Assembly (NCBI RefSeq): GCF_006210265.1
Contig: NZ_VCNC01000001.1
Location: forward strand, 1,188,843-1,252,842
From: Desulfovibrio sp. UCD-KL4C
GTDB lineage: Bacteria > Desulfobacterota > Desulfovibrionia > Desulfovibrionales > Desulfovibrionaceae
Direction of reading: 5' to 3'
Length of the DNA: 64,000 nucleotides
A program made the position numbers and the translations under genes. Under the pieces are notes generated by a model. The model saw only the letters and a program-made list of their open reading frames with translations. It ran no database searches and was not told the origin of the DNA. Below, piece by piece: positions 49,836 to 59,702 of this stretch (position 1 is the first letter of the stretch; every line of letters starts with the position of its first letter).

Positions 49836-51185
49836 ATGAAACTGTTTCAAACCTGTTATCCTAAGGTGTGGTCTGTGCTGAAAAGATTTTTTATTTTTCT
49901 GGCTCTGGTTGCCATCATCTGTGGAGTCTTTTATTTTAGCTCGCCGAAACTTCCTATGTTGCGGTCTGAGCCACTCTGGCCGTCCGTTTTGTCGAAGCAG
50001 GTGGACAAAATTGATATTTGTCGTTCTGGAAAAGACTGCTTTTCACTGGTGCGCAAGACTGGTGGTTGGGATGTTGTTCAGCAGGACTGGAATGAATATC
50101 CCTTAGCAGATACTTCGAAGGTGGATAGATTATTAAGAGTTTTAGCTCAGGGACATGCTTTAAAATATATCGGGCGCATGACTGGAAAAAACAGGCAGCA
50201 GTATGGATTGCTTGTCCCTCAGATACGAATATCAACGGGCGGAGGTCAGGCTTTGAGTTTGACTATCGGTGATAGGTCTCCGTCGGATGAAGGCTCTTTT
50301 GCTGTGAATTCTTTGAGTCAAAACGATTTATTCGTTTTAAATAATGATTTTGTCCGTCGGTGTGATTTTCCGGCAGAGTATTATTTCAATCTGCAATTAC
50401 TCTCTGGCGAAGTTAATAATATTTCTTCTATTTCTCTTAGCAACGGCGACTCTCCTTTATGGACTATTGTTCGTCAAAAAGACCAATTTGTTTTTTCTTT
50501 TCCTGTCACTTTGACAGGTCAAACAGCCCGTTCAGGGGAGATAGATTTATTTTTACACTCTTTAATGGAAACTCCGGCAAAAGGGCTTGTTTCTGGATCT
50601 TCAGAAAAGCTAGGTAATTTGCTCTTTAGTCTCGAAGTTTTATTTCGTGATAAGAGTATTAAAAGTATTGATTTTTTTGATGTGGAAGGTGATAAAGATT
50701 ATTATTTAGCAAATTCCACTATTCAAAATGGTTTCTTTGTTCTTAGTAAAGAGCATGTAGATCAGTTGAATAAAACAGCATTCGGTATGCGCAAGCGTTC
50801 TATTCTTTCTGTTGAAACAGGAAAGATTGGTTCTATTCGTGTTTTACAAGGTAATCAGACTTTTATTGGGATTAAATCTGATAAAAACTGGGAAAGCCTT
50901 GATGAAAGAAAACCTTTGCTGGGTATTGACATGTCCCTATGGCGACTTAATGAATTAAAATTCGAGGCGGAACCGATTAGTGATCTTTCAAGTTCAGCTG
51001 TAAAAGCAATGGAACTTGAACTAATGAATGTGGCTGGCAGCAGGCTTGTAAAAGTTGTTTTTTTTACTGACCCTGAACTTCCGTCAGGGCTGTGTTGGCT
51101 TTCACTAGGTGATGACAAAGGATACTATCAGGTATCCAATAAATTGCTTGAAGATTTGCAAGGTCAGATTCCTCTCAGAAAATAG
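49836..51185 (+). CDS. DUF4340-domain protein
   Basis: A 449-residue protein with an N-terminal membrane span (KRFFIFLALVAIICGVFYFSS) and a long beta-rich extracytoplasmic region. LSKQVDKIDICRSGKDCFSLVRKTGGWDVVQ...YPLADTSKVDRLLRVLAQ fits DUF4340, which accompanies gliding-type ABC transporter subunits in other bacteria. The start is unclear: ATG at 49836 has little ribosome site; a GTG at 49875 (giving VLKRFFIF) with AAGG upstream is an alternative. It precedes rpoZ by 48 bases. No ABC transporter gene is adjacent. Function unknown. Confidence 0.75.
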   Translation: MKLFQTCYPKVWSVLKRFFIFLALVAIICGVFYFSSPKLPMLRSEPLWPSVLSKQVDKIDICRSGKDCFSLVRKTGGWDVVQQDWNEYPLADTSKVDRLLRVLAQGHALKYIGRMTGKNRQQYGLLVPQIRISTGGGQALSLTIGDRSPSDEGSFAVNSLSQNDLFVLNNDFVRRCDFPAEYYFNLQLLSGEVNNISSISLSNGDSPLWTIVRQKDQFVFSFPVTLTGQTARSGEIDLFLHSLMETPAKGLVSGSSEKLGNLLFSLEVLFRDKSIKSIDFFDVEGDKDYYLANSTIQNGFFVLSKEHVDQLNKTAFGMRKRSILSVETGKIGSIRVLQGNQTFIGIKSDKNWESLDERKPLLGIDMSLWRLNELKFEAEPISDLSSSAVKAMELELMNVAGSRLVKVVFFTDPELPSGLCWLSLGDDKGYYQVSNKLLEDLQGQIPLRK

Positions 51186-51233
51186 TCGTAAAGAGATTTT
51201 CTCTTTCGGCAAAACCATCGTTTTGGAGATAAT

Positions 51234-51455
51234 ATGGCAAGGATTACAATTGAAGATTGTCTGGCTGAAGTCGGTAACAGATTCCTTATTGTCCAGATGG
51301 CCATCAAAAGAGTTAAACAGTATCGTGAAGGATACCCTCCTCTTATTGAATCCAAGAACAAAGAAATTGTAACAGCTTTGAGGGAAATTGCCGCTGGTAA
51401 GGTTATCCCTGAAGATTATCACACATTTTCTGGAGCAAACCCGGATAGTGAATAA
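51234..51455 (+). CDS. rpoZ: RNA polymerase omega subunit
   Basis: A 73-residue omega subunit. [33 protein letters not shown] is the standard N-terminal helix pair, followed by [16 protein letters not shown], which embraces the beta-prime C-terminus. GGAGAT precedes the ATG. The ppGpp-binding MAR start is intact. It ends two bases before dnaJ, so omega and the chaperone are co-transcribed. Confidence 0.95.
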   Translation: MARITIEDCLAEVGNRFLIVQMAIKRVKQYREGYPPLIESKNKEIVTALREIAAGKVIPEDYHTFSGANPDSE

Positions 51456-51457
51456 AT

Positions 51458-52570
51458 ATGTCTAAACGCGATTATTACGAAATTCTACAGGTCACACGGG
51501 AATCTCAGGAAGGTGAAATAAAAAGAGCTTATCGCAAGCTTGCTTTTGAATATCATCCTGACCGTAATCCTGGTGACGACGAAGCTGAGGCAAAGTTTAA
51601 AGAAGCTGCTGAGGCATACGAAGTCCTGCGTGATCCCGAAAAGCGAAGTCGTTATGACCGCTACGGGCACGAAGGTATGAACGGTGGTGGATTTAGTGGA
51701 TTTAAATCTTCGGAAGATATCTTCGGTTCATTCGGAGATATCTTCGGAGATATTTTCGGATTCAGTCAGGGGCAGAGCGGTAAACGCATGCAGGCTGGAT
51801 CAGACCTTAGATATAATCTTACGGTTTCTTTCCGCGATGCGGCTAAAGGAACTGAAGTTGAGCTGACTCTTCCTGTTACAGATACTTGTGAAGAATGTGA
51901 CGGAAGCGGGGCTGCTCCCGGCTCATCTCCGGAAACTTGTTCTCACTGCGGCGGCAGGGGCTCAGTTGTACAGAGTCAGGGCTTTTTCCAGATTTCTGTG
52001 CCGTGCCCTTCATGTAACGGTCGTGGACAGGTTATTACTAACCCTTGTTCTGCCTGTCGCGGAGCTGGGTATGTCCGTAAAGAAAAAAATCTTAATGTTC
52101 GAATTCCTGCCGGCGTAGACAATGGATCAAGACTCCGTCTGCGCGGTGAGGGTGAAGCCGGATTGAACGGTGGTCCACATGGTGATCTGTATGTTGTTAT
52201 CACTGTGCAGCCGGATAAAGTATTCAAACGTCAGGGACAGGATCTTGTCCTAACCACGGAGATTACTTTTGTTCAGGCCGCATTGGGTTATAAAATGAGT
52301 GTTCAAACTCTTGACGAGCCTGTTGATATGGACATCCCTAAGGGAACGCAAAGCGGTGAAGTCTTCCAGCTTAGAGGATTAGGTCTTCCTTACTTAGGAA
52401 GTTCACATAAAGGTGAGCTTCTAGTCGAGGTTAAGGTTAAAACTCCAACTAATATCAGTGCTAAGCAGCAGGAACTTCTGGAGCAGTTTGCAGCTCTTGA
52501 GGAAGAAAAACCCATGAAAAAAGTGAAGAAACTTTTTAAAAAAGCTAAAGACAAGGTGATGGGTGATTAA
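51458..52570 (+). CDS. dnaJ: Chaperone protein DnaJ
   Basis: A 370-residue type I DnaJ. The J-domain has HPD (EYHPDRNPG), a Gly/Phe-rich linker follows with repeated GDIFG units (SSEDIFGSFGDIFGDIFGF), and the zinc centre has four CxxCxGxG repeats (CEECDGSG, CSHCGGRG, CPSCNGRG, CSACRGAG). The C-terminal substrate-binding region ends in a Lys-rich tail (EKPMKKVKKLFKKAKDKVMGD). It stimulates DnaK ATPase. dnaK is not in view, so this may be one of several DnaJ genes. The stop is three bases from moaC. Confidence 0.95.
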   Translation: MSKRDYYEILQVTRESQEGEIKRAYRKLAFEYHPDRNPGDDEAEAKFKEAAEAYEVLRDPEKRSRYDRYGHEGMNGGGFSGFKSSEDIFGSFGDIFGDIFGFSQGQSGKRMQAGSDLRYNLTVSFRDAAKGTEVELTLPVTDTCEECDGSGAAPGSSPETCSHCGGRGSVVQSQGFFQISVPCPSCNGRGQVITNPCSACRGAGYVRKEKNLNVRIPAGVDNGSRLRLRGEGEAGLNGGPHGDLYVVITVQPDKVFKRQGQDLVLTTEITFVQAALGYKMSVQTLDEPVDMDIPKGTQSGEVFQLRGLGLPYLGSSHKGELLVEVKVKTPTNISAKQQELLEQFAALEEEKPMKKVKKLFKKAKDKVMGD

Positions 52571-52573
52571 AAA

Positions 52574-53050
52574 ATGAGTGAATTCTCCCACTTAGATGCT
52601 GATGGAAATGCCGTAATGGTAGATGTTTCAGCTAAAAAAGATACTATTCGCAAGGCTGTCGCTAAAGGAAAGGTTCTTCTAAATCAGAAAACTTTTGAAA
52701 TGTTGCAAGAAAATGCTCTCCCTAAAGGAGATGCTTTGAATACAGCAAAGATTGCCGGAATAATGGGAGCTAAGGAAACTCATAGATTAATTCCCCTATG
52801 TCATCCTTTGGCAATCAGTTATGTTGATGTCCGTTTTAATGTGGATGATAAAAATTATCTTATTGAAATTGAAGCTGAAGCACGTACAACCGGTAAAACT
52901 GGAATCGAAATGGAAGCTTTAATAGCTGTTCAAATTGCAGCAGCAACCATTTATGATATGTGCAAAGCTGTTCAGAAGGATGTTGTTATTACAGATTGTC
53001 GTCTTGTCTATAAAGAAGGTGGTAAATCCGGCATATTTAAAGCCGAATAA
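52574..53050 (+). CDS. moaC: Cyclic pyranopterin monophosphate synthase MoaC
   Basis: A 158-residue MoaC that, after MoaA, makes cPMP from the GTP-derived intermediate in molybdenum cofactor synthesis. [19 protein letters not shown] (active-site HP), [34 protein letters not shown] (conserved helix with Lys) and the KSG end are canonical. The start is the ATG three bases after the dnaJ stop. Being coupled to rpoZ and dnaJ is unusual; other moa genes are elsewhere. A strong palindromic terminator follows. Confidence 0.96.
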   Translation: MSEFSHLDADGNAVMVDVSAKKDTIRKAVAKGKVLLNQKTFEMLQENALPKGDALNTAKIAGIMGAKETHRLIPLCHPLAISYVDVRFNVDDKNYLIEIEAEARTTGKTGIEMEALIAVQIAAATIYDMCKAVQKDVVITDCRLVYKEGGKSGIFKAE

Positions 53051-53070
53051 GTTACCTTTACTAAGCAAAT

Positions 53071-53108
53071 AAAAAAGCCCACCTTGAGTACTCAAGGTGG
53101 GCTTTTTT
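53071..53108. terminator. Palindromic bidirectional terminator
   Basis: AAAAAAGCCCACCTTGAG followed by its complement, 18-bp arms around a TA centre, with A- and T-runs on both sides. It terminates moaC and, overlapping its last codons by two bases, the UDP-xylose synthase gene on the other strand. Confidence 0.93.
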
Positions 53109-54054
53109 ATTTGCTTAAAATTTTCTCGAAGTAAGCTATGGTTGGCTTAAGACCTTCTTCAAGTGAAGTGGAAGGAGTCCAGTCAATTGTTTTTTGTGCA
53201 AGGGTTATGTCCGGGCTCCGTTGGCATGGGTCGTTTTCTGGTAGTGGTTTAAATATTATTTTTGAAGATGATCCGATCATATTAATAATAATTTCTGCAA
53301 GCTGGCGGATTGTAAATTCTCGAGGATTTCCGAGATTAACTGGCCCCGTGAACGAATCGTCTGTATTCATGATTTTAAGAAAGGCATCAATCAGATCATC
53401 TATGTAACAAAAAGATCTGGTCTGTAACCCGTCTCCGTAAAGAGTTATAGGGTCGTTTTTTAGAGCTTGTACAATGAAATTTGAAACAACACGTCCATCA
53501 TTTACAGCCATACGCGGACCGTATGTATTGAATATTCTAGCAACTTTAATGCGTAATTTATGCTGCCGGTGGTAATCGAAAAAAAGAGTTTCCGCGCATC
53601 GTTTACCTTCATCGTAGCAAGCTCTGGGGCCTATTGGATTTACATTTCCCCAGTAGTCTTCTTTTTGTGGATGGCATGCAGGATCTCCGTATACTTCTGA
53701 AGTCGATGCCTGAAAGATTTTAGCCTTAACTCTTTTTGCAAGTCCAAGTACATTGATAGCGCCGTGGACAGATGTTTTAGTCGTTTGAACAGGGTCAAAC
53801 TGATAGTGAATAGGAGATGCGGGGCAAGCTAGATTAAATATGTTATCTGTTTCCAGATAAAGGGGGAAGGTTATGTCATGTCGCATCATTTCGAAGTACG
53901 GGCTATCCATCATTTTTATAATGTTAGATTTTTGCCCTGTATAGAAGTTATCCACACACAATACTTCGTGTCCTTGTTCAAGCAGTTTTTCGCAGAGTCT
54001 TGAGCCAAGAAATCCGGCTCCGCCTGTAACTGTATAGTGTTGTCTTTTGCTCAT
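53107..54054 (-). CDS. UDP-glucuronate decarboxylase-like (UDP-xylose synthase) epimerase
   Basis: A 315-residue short-chain dehydrogenase/epimerase. The start is the ATG giving [20 protein letters not shown] with GGAG upstream; a 25-residue longer frame is ignored. The NAD loop is TGGAGFLGS; the catalytic YxxxK is YDEGK in [20 protein letters not shown], the wording typical of UXS enzymes rather than Gal[23 protein letters not shown] and [19 protein letters not shown] are the substrate loops. It probably turns UDP-glucuronate into UDP-xylose for surface sugars. Confidence 0.9.
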   Translation of the reverse strand: MSKRQHYTVTGGAGFLGSRLCEKLLEQGHEVLCVDNFYTGQKSNIIKMMDSPYFEMMRHDITFPLYLETDNIFNLACPASPIHYQFDPVQTTKTSVHGAINVLGLAKRVKAKIFQASTSEVYGDPACHPQKEDYWGNVNPIGPRACYDEGKRCAETLFFDYHRQHKLRIKVARIFNTYGPRMAVNDGRVVSNFIVQALKNDPITLYGDGLQTRSFCYIDDLIDAFLKIMNTDDSFTGPVNLGNPREFTIRQLAEIIINMIGSSSKIIFKPLPENDPCQRSPDITLAQKTIDWTPSTSLEEGLKPTIAYFEKILSK

Positions 54055-54203
54055 TTTTATCTCCGGATACAGCATAATAAAATATTCAGCCGATAAATAC
54101 TTTGAAATTAGGGATAAAACAAGCAACAAAAACAGAATCTTATTTTTGTAAAAAATATTATTCTAGGGTTTTAACTTTTAACGAATTGTATTAAGTTTAA
54201 CTT

Positions 54204-55538
54204 ATGGATAATTCCTTAAAAATACTTATTGTTGACGATAATGTAGTCAACTTGATGTTACTAGACAGGCTTCTACGTAACGAAGGGGCAGAAATTTTTA
54301 AAGCCGTTAACGGTGAAGAGTCAGTTGAGCTCTGTGAAGAACATGATTTTGCTCTAATTCTTTTAGATGTTCAGATGCCAGGCATGGACGGTTACGCCAC
54401 TGCAAAAGCGATTCGAAGGATAAGTTCTTGTAAATTAATCCCAATTATATTTCTGACTGCTATATATAAAGATCCGGCATATGCACGAATGGGATATGAT
54501 GTCGGAGCTGTTGATTTTTTAACGCAACCGATCGACCCTCCTACCTTGCGCAGTAAAGTCGGAGTTTTTCTCCAGTTAAAGAGACAGAACGATCTTCTTG
54601 AACGGGAAATTGCTCAGCGTATTAAAACGGAAAAAGCTCTGCGTATCGCCGAAGAAAAATATCGTAATATTTTTGTTCGCGCAGTTGAAGGTATTTTCAG
54701 ATCAACTTTAGACGGTGATTTTGTAGAAGTTAATCCTGCTCTTGCCAGAATTTTAGGATATGATTCGCCTGATGATGTTTTAAAGTCAGGTTGCGGGCGT
54801 AATCTTTTTGCCAGTGCAGGTGCAAAGTTTGATTATATAGAATCTTTAAAACGCGATAAGTATTTAAATGATTGTGAAATAAAGGTAATCCGAAAAGATG
54901 GTTCTCTTATTTGGATTTCAGAGAGTTCAAGGCTTTTCGAGGAAGATGGCGAGTTTTATGTTGAAGGAGTCATTGAAGATGTTACCCAGCGGAAGTTGTG
55001 TGAACTTGATCTTAAGGAAAAAGCGACTTTGGATGCGTTGACAGGAGTTCCTAATCGTTATCTGTTTTTTGATAGGCTTGAGAAATCAATTGCTAATGCG
55101 CAAAGATATAAAGAAAAATTAGCATTACTCTTCATTGATTTGGACCATTTTAAATCTGTAAATGATCAATTCGGACATCATGCCGGGGATATTTTGTTAC
55201 TCCATGTTGCTAATCGCTTGAAATCTAGGCTGAGGTCATCTGATACATTAGCTCGGCTGGGTGGTGATGAATTTTGCGTTTTACTTGAAAGACCTTCCAA
55301 TATAGACGATGTTAAAAAAGTTGCAGAAGAATTTGTTGAAAGTCTTACTAATGAGTTTAATGTTGACGGGGTTATTTGTAATATTGGAGCTTCGGTGGGA
55401 ATAAGTCTTTTCCCTGAAGATGGGAAGAATGCTCAAGATTTGGTGCAGAAAGCAGACTCTGCAATGTACAAGGTTAAAGAAGGAGCTTTCAAACGATTTT
55501 GTTTTTTTAGTGAAGAAGGATGCTGCGAGAAACTTTAG
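54204..55538 (+). CDS. REC-PAS-GGDEF diguanylate cyclase
   Basis: A 444-residue signalling enzyme: receiver (residues ~6-122, acidic pair IVDDN, phospho-Asp in LLDVQMPGMDGY, Lys position altered to LTQPID), a short coiled linker, PAS (~residues 150-265, GTL-type EKYRNIFVRAVEGIFRS...), and a GGDEF domain with LGGDEFCVLLE intact, so it should make c-di-GMP. RSSD five residues before GGDEF is a complete inhibitory I-site (RxxD). The receiver's missing Lys (Q instead of K) may weaken phosphorylation control. It stands alone, followed by a terminator. Confidence 0.9.
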   Translation: MDNSLKILIVDDNVVNLMLLDRLLRNEGAEIFKAVNGEESVELCEEHDFALILLDVQMPGMDGYATAKAIRRISSCKLIPIIFLTAIYKDPAYARMGYDVGAVDFLTQPIDPPTLRSKVGVFLQLKRQNDLLEREIAQRIKTEKALRIAEEKYRNIFVRAVEGIFRSTLDGDFVEVNPALARILGYDSPDDVLKSGCGRNLFASAGAKFDYIESLKRDKYLNDCEIKVIRKDGSLIWISESSRLFEEDGEFYVEGVIEDVTQRKLCELDLKEKATLDALTGVPNRYLFFDRLEKSIANAQRYKEKLALLFIDLDHFKSVNDQFGHHAGDILLLHVANRLKSRLRSSDTLARLGGDEFCVLLERPSNIDDVKKVAEEFVESLTNEFNVDGVICNIGASVGISLFPEDGKNAQDLVQKADSAMYKVKEGAFKRFCFFSEEGCCEKL

Positions 55539-55583
55539 TCTTAAGTCTCGATCTGTTAAAAGTTCCTAAATTTTAGTGTGTTG

Positions 55584-55614
55584 AACTCTCATAACTTGTT
55601 GTGAGAGTTTTTTT
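55584..55614 (+). terminator. Terminator after the diguanylate cyclase gene
   Basis: Stem AACTCTCA / TGAGAGTT with a 10-base loop and a run of seven T, about 45 bases after the stop. Confidence 0.87.
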
Positions 55615-56111
55615 GTTTTTTTGGATTTATAGATCTTTCGAGTATCTATTTAAAAAGATGATAGCAGTGTTGTAAGGTCTTTAATTTTAAACAAAAATGT
55701 ATATTGTTTTTACTATAAATATACCCAAATGAGATTGTGAAAATAATCTCTTTTGGGTTGTGAATTTAAATCACCATAAACAGTTTGAGTGTTATTTGTA
55801 TGTAGAATTTGTCTAAATGTTTTTTTGAAAAAAGATTTAATAATTAAACTTATTTTTAACTATTTGAATTTTAAGGTAAAAAAAAATTTAACTTTTTCAA
55901 AAATGTTCAATAATGCACATGTATTTTCTGAAGTTGCTGTTATAACACCTTGACACGATGAAAGGCTGGTGACATAAGCTTTAATAAAAATAGCTACTTG
56001 ATGTTGTTTTTGTTGAATCTTTTTTGATTCTGCTAGTTTTTTCGTGCTACTTGTCTCTGTCTATTTCTCTTCTTGTGTTACTAATTTTTAAAAAGTAAGC
56101 GAGGGCGAAAG
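55615..56111. other. AT-rich region upstream of the nuo operon
   Basis: About 500 bases with no convincing coding sequence. It carries a promoter candidate (listed separately) and TTGTGA-N7-TCACC at 55758-55775, a near but wrongly spaced CRP/HcpR-like palindrome. Long T-rich leader sequence follows up to nuoA. Confidence 0.5.
55950..55978 (+). promoter_or_regulatory. Promoter candidate of the nuo operon
   Basis: TTGACA (perfect -35), 17-base spacer, CATAAG (4 of 6 to the -10). Transcription would start near 55986, leaving a ~125-base leader before nuoA. Confidence 0.55.
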
Positions 56112-56489
56112 ATGATCTTTACTTGGCTTCAGTTAGCCATTTTCCTTTTTATGCTTGGCGGTTTGCTTTTTGCCGGTGGCCCTTTGATTTTGTCAAAGGT
56201 TGTAGCCCCGTGCGCGAAGGGTGGCGATATCGGAATGCCGTATGAGTGCGGTATGAAACCGCATGGGCGAGCATGGAATCAATTCGGAATAAGTTATTAT
56301 GTCTACGCTTTGCTGTTTTTAGCATTTGATGTTGATGTTTTGTACTTATTTCCTGTTGCTGCTTGGTACCCTCATGCCGAAGGGATGATGTCATTTTACA
56401 AAGTGGCTGTTTTTATGGGCGTTTTGGCTCTAGCAATAATCTACTTCTGGAGAAAAGGGGTATTCACATGGCCGAGGAAAATATCCTGA
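56112..56489 (+). CDS. nuoA: NADH-quinone oxidoreductase-like subunit NuoA
   Basis: A 125-residue membrane subunit with three spans ([59 protein letters not shown]). YECGMKPHG...[23 protein letters not shown] is the canonical NuoA loop and second span with its conserved Glu/Asp. AGCGAGG precedes the ATG. It overlaps nuoB by 22 bases, so translation is coupled. Confidence 0.95.
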   Translation: MIFTWLQLAIFLFMLGGLLFAGGPLILSKVVAPCAKGGDIGMPYECGMKPHGRAWNQFGISYYVYALLFLAFDVDVLYLFPVAAWYPHAEGMMSFYKVAVFMGVLALAIIYFWRKGVFTWPRKIS

Positions 56490-57004
56490 CACCAGGCGGA
56501 CACCATGTAGAAGATGGTCTTGTCCGACTTCAACTTGCAGAGGATGCAATGGATATATGTAGATCCATGTCCCTCTGGCCTATGACCTTTGGTCTTGCAT
56601 GCTGTGCTATTGAGATGATGGCTTGCGGTATGGCTAGGTTCGATATGGCGCGTTTTGGAGCGGAGGTTTTCCGTCCTTCTGCCCGTCAGGCTGACTTAAT
56701 GATCGTAGCGGGAACAGTTACAAAAAAAATGGCGCCTGCTGTTGTCAGATTGTATGAACAGATGCCTGCGCCTAAATGGGTTCTAGCTCTTGGTAACTGT
56801 GCAATTTCAGGTGGTCCTTTTAAATTTAAAAATCAATACGGCATAATTGAAGGTGTTGATAAACTTATTCCTGTTGATGTTTTCGTTCCGGGGTGTCCTC
56901 CTCGTCCGGAAGCTTTGCTTGAAGGATTGTTCGAAATCCAGAAAAAAGTATCCGGTAAACGTTGGTGGCCTGTTGCTGACTCTCTTGAAAAGGAGAATGC
57001 ATAA
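56468..57004 (+). CDS. nuoB: NADH-quinone oxidoreductase-like subunit NuoB
   Basis: A 178-residue peripheral subunit holding cluster N2. [14 protein letters not shown] supplies the tandem Cys pair, and GNCAISGG and [16 protein letters not shown] the other two ligands, all intact. The start is the ATG at 56468 (MAEENILTP), inside the end of nuoA; a longer frame read through nuoA is ignored. The [31 protein letters not shown] stretch is canonical. N2 passes electrons to quinone. Confidence 0.95.
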   Translation: MAEENILTPGGHHVEDGLVRLQLAEDAMDICRSMSLWPMTFGLACCAIEMMACGMARFDMARFGAEVFRPSARQADLMIVAGTVTKKMAPAVVRLYEQMPAPKWVLALGNCAISGGPFKFKNQYGIIEGVDKLIPVDVFVPGCPPRPEALLEGLFEIQKKVSGKRWWPVADSLEKENA

Positions 57005-57534
57005 TGTCGGTAAGCGAGAAATTACTGGAAACTGTTACTCCTTTGATGTGCTACAAGTGTTCTTTTGAAAAAAGCGGAATTAATTATAATGTATTTTTGT
57101 CACCAGATGATATTCTGGCCGCAGCAACAGAGATGCTCCGGAAAGGATATTACCTAGAGGATATAGATGCACTTGATGTTTCTGAAGGCTTTTTAGTTAC
57201 CTACCATTATGCACGTTTCGATTCTTCTGAGCGGGTGGCTCATCGGGTAATGCTTGCTCATAACGAGCCGGTAATTCCTACCATATCAAATGTGCATCAG
57301 GGTGCGGACTGGCATGAACGTGAATGTGCTGATTTTCACGGAATCAATTTCAGCGACCATCCCAACCTTATTCCTATTCTCCTTGATCCTGATACTCCGC
57401 AAGGAGTTCTTCTTAAAGATGAGAAGTCACGTGTTTCTGTGCGTGATTTGATTGATCCGGGGAAATCTATTTTTACGACTGAGGGGTTTACGCTGTTTGA
57501 TGAGGTTCAGGCCGAACCAGAAGAACCGAAATAG
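57004..57534 (+). CDS. nuoC: NADH-quinone oxidoreductase-like subunit NuoC
   Basis: A 176-residue 30-kDa-type subunit, starting at an ATG that shares one base with the nuoB stop. ECADFHGINFSDHPNLIPILLDPD matches the family signature ('E.yD.fGI.F.gHP.l.RIl'). NuoC is often fused to NuoD in other bacteria; here they are separate genes. The N-terminus has two cysteines (MCYKCSFEKSG), unusual for NuoC. It is followed 11 bases later by nuoD. Confidence 0.92.
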   Translation: MSVSEKLLETVTPLMCYKCSFEKSGINYNVFLSPDDILAAATEMLRKGYYLEDIDALDVSEGFLVTYHYARFDSSERVAHRVMLAHNEPVIPTISNVHQGADWHERECADFHGINFSDHPNLIPILLDPDTPQGVLLKDEKSRVSVRDLIDPGKSIFTTEGFTLFDEVQAEPEEPK

Positions 57535-57545
57535 GAAGCACAGTT

Positions 57546-58697
57546 ATGAATGCATTTCCTGAAGGCGATTTTTATACGAATCATTTCGAGAAAGGTGCCA
57601 GAGACAATACCATGATTTTGAACATGGGCCCTCAGCATCCTTCTACCCACGGCGTTTTGCGGGTTATTCTCGAACTTGACGGTGAATATATAGTACGTGC
57701 TGAACCAGTTCTCGGCTATCTGCATCGCATGCACGAAAAGATGGCAGAGGTAAAAACATGGGTTCAGTATATGCCCAATATGGGTAGAGTTGATTATTTA
57801 CACCCTCTTGCATGGAACCACGCATATGTCGGAGCAGTTGAAAAACTGGCCGAAATAGAAGTTCCTGAGCGCGCTGAATTTATCAGAGTTATTACTACCG
57901 AGTTAAACAGAATTTCATCACATTTGCTTTGGTGGGGAGCATATCTTCTGGATTTAGGAGCTTTTACTCCGATCATGTATGCTTTTGATGATCGCGAAAA
58001 AATCATGGATATGATGCAGAAGCCGACCGGTTCAAGACTGACTTACAGTTCGTTCCGTATCGGTGGCGTTGTGCATGATCTTGATGACGATTTTCTCAAA
58101 CAATGTGCTGAGTTAGTACCTTATTTGAGAAGTCGCCTTCCTATCTATAAAGACCTGGTTACCGATAACATCATTCTTAGGAAGAGACTTGAAGAAGTCG
58201 GGATCATGGATAAGGATATGTGTTTGCGTTACGGAGCAACCGGACCGCTTATTCGTGGAGCCGGGATTAAGCACGATACCCGTAAAATGGAACCTTATTC
58301 TGTGTATGATCGTTTTGACTGGGAAGTTCCTGTCTATAACGAAGCAGATTCAATGGCTAGATATATGGTCCGCATGGATGAAATTGAGCAGAGCTTGCGC
58401 ATAGTTGAGCAGGCTGTAGCAATGATTCCAGAGGGTGAATATATTATGAAAAAAGCACCTAAACCGACTTGGAAAGCTCCGGCTGGCGAAGCTTATTTTT
58501 CCTCGGAGGGTGCTCGTGGTAAAATTGGTGTTCATGTTGTGAGTGACGGTAGTAAAAATCCTTATCGGGTTAAGCTTCGCGCTCCTGGATTCTCAAATTT
58601 AAATCTTTTCGCTGAATGTGCGAAAGGGACGATGCTGGCTGATGCTGTTGCCATTCTTGGTAGTATTGACATGGTAATCCCTGAAATCGACAGGTAG
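57546..58697 (+). CDS. nuoD: NADH-quinone oxidoreductase-like subunit NuoD
   Basis: A 383-residue 49-kDa-type subunit forming the quinone pocket with NuoB. NMGPQHPSTHGVLR holds the pocket His and EPVLGYLHRMHEKMAEV the Tyr. MWWGAYLLDLGAFTP-like segment (HLLWWGAYLLDLGAF) is canonical. No NiFe Cys ligands are present, as expected in Nuo (unlike Ech or hydrogenase-4 large subunits). Full length. It precedes nuoH by 17 bases. AGGAAGC precedes the ATG. Confidence 0.95.
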   Translation: MNAFPEGDFYTNHFEKGARDNTMILNMGPQHPSTHGVLRVILELDGEYIVRAEPVLGYLHRMHEKMAEVKTWVQYMPNMGRVDYLHPLAWNHAYVGAVEKLAEIEVPERAEFIRVITTELNRISSHLLWWGAYLLDLGAFTPIMYAFDDREKIMDMMQKPTGSRLTYSSFRIGGVVHDLDDDFLKQCAELVPYLRSRLPIYKDLVTDNIILRKRLEEVGIMDKDMCLRYGATGPLIRGAGIKHDTRKMEPYSVYDRFDWEVPVYNEADSMARYMVRMDEIEQSLRIVEQAVAMIPEGEYIMKKAPKPTWKAPAGEAYFSSEGARGKIGVHVVSDGSKNPYRVKLRAPGFSNLNLFAECAKGTMLADAVAILGSIDMVIPEIDR

Positions 58698-58714
58698 AGT
58701 GAGGAAATATCGAT

Positions 58715-59686
58715 ATGTCTCAAATACCCGTTGAACTGGTAAAATTACTGATTGCTTTAGTGGCGATTGCAGCATTCGTTGGGCTTAATGGACTTGTTTT
58801 GGTTTACCTTGAACGTAAGGTGGCAGGGCATATCCAGCGTAGACCTGGACCGTTTGAAGTTGGTCCTCATGGTCTTTTACAGCCACTTGCGGACGCTGTG
58901 AAATTGATTGGTAAGCAGCTTTTCACACCGAAAAGCGCGGATGGATTCCTCTTCTGGTTGGCACCTATAATATCATTTCTACCGGTACTCTTACTTTTTG
59001 TTCCAATTCCGTTTGGGCCTGTTGCGACCGGAATGGAAATGAATTTGGGCTTACTTTTAATTTTAGCATTTTCAGGTCTTAATGTTTTAGCTCTCTGTCT
59101 TGCGGGCTGGGGGTCTAATAATAAATACGGGGTACTTGGAGCTGCACGTGCCGTGGCTCAGTCTGTTGCGTATGAAATCCCGTTGTTATTGGCTGTTCTG
59201 GCAATAGCTTTTCAGACTGGAAGTCTGAATTTGTCAGAAATTGTTCAGGGTCAGGGGGGCTGGCCGTGGCAGTGGAATGCAGTTTTGCAGCCTTTAGCTT
59301 TTATTATTTATTTCGTAAGTGCTCTTGGAGAAACAAACCGTGCACCTTTCGATCTTCCTGAAGCAGAAAGTGAACTGACTGCAGGTTTTCACACAGAATA
59401 TTCTGGAATGGGGTTCGGACTGTTTTTTCTAGCTGAATACGCCAACATGATTGTTGTCTGTTCAGTAGCGGTTGCTCTTTTCTTAGGCGGATGGCACGGC
59501 CCATTCTTCGACGGAAGTTGGTGGTTTCTTGCAAAAGTATACGTTCTCCTGCTGATAATGATCTGGTTGCGCTGGACTTTCCCCAGAGTTCGTTTTGACC
59601 AGCTTTTGAATATCAACTGGAAGTGGCTCATGCCGCTTGCATTGCTTAATTTGTTGATAACTGCCTTTGTAACCAAGCTTTCTTGA
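58715..59686 (+). CDS. nuoH: NADH-quinone oxidoreductase-like subunit NuoH
   Basis: A 323-residue membrane subunit with about eight spans. [33 protein letters not shown] is the conserved Q-site/loop region, and [40 protein letters not shown] the acidic loop that links the quinone site to the proton path. All charged residues appear intact. GTGAGGAAA precedes the ATG. Confidence 0.96.
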   Translation: MSQIPVELVKLLIALVAIAAFVGLNGLVLVYLERKVAGHIQRRPGPFEVGPHGLLQPLADAVKLIGKQLFTPKSADGFLFWLAPIISFLPVLLLFVPIPFGPVATGMEMNLGLLLILAFSGLNVLALCLAGWGSNNKYGVLGAARAVAQSVAYEIPLLLAVLAIAFQTGSLNLSEIVQGQGGWPWQWNAVLQPLAFIIYFVSALGETNRAPFDLPEAESELTAGFHTEYSGMGFGLFFLAEYANMIVVCSVAVALFLGGWHGPFFDGSWWFLAKVYVLLLIMIWLRWTFPRVRFDQLLNINWKWLMPLALLNLLITAFVTKLS

Positions 59687-59702
59687 ATCAGGTGGTGATA
59701 TA

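Noticed and set aside
55758-55775. CRP/HcpR binding site upstream of nuoA
   Set aside because: The half-sites TGTGA and TCACC are seven bases apart instead of six and the second half is imperfect. Too weak to list as a site.
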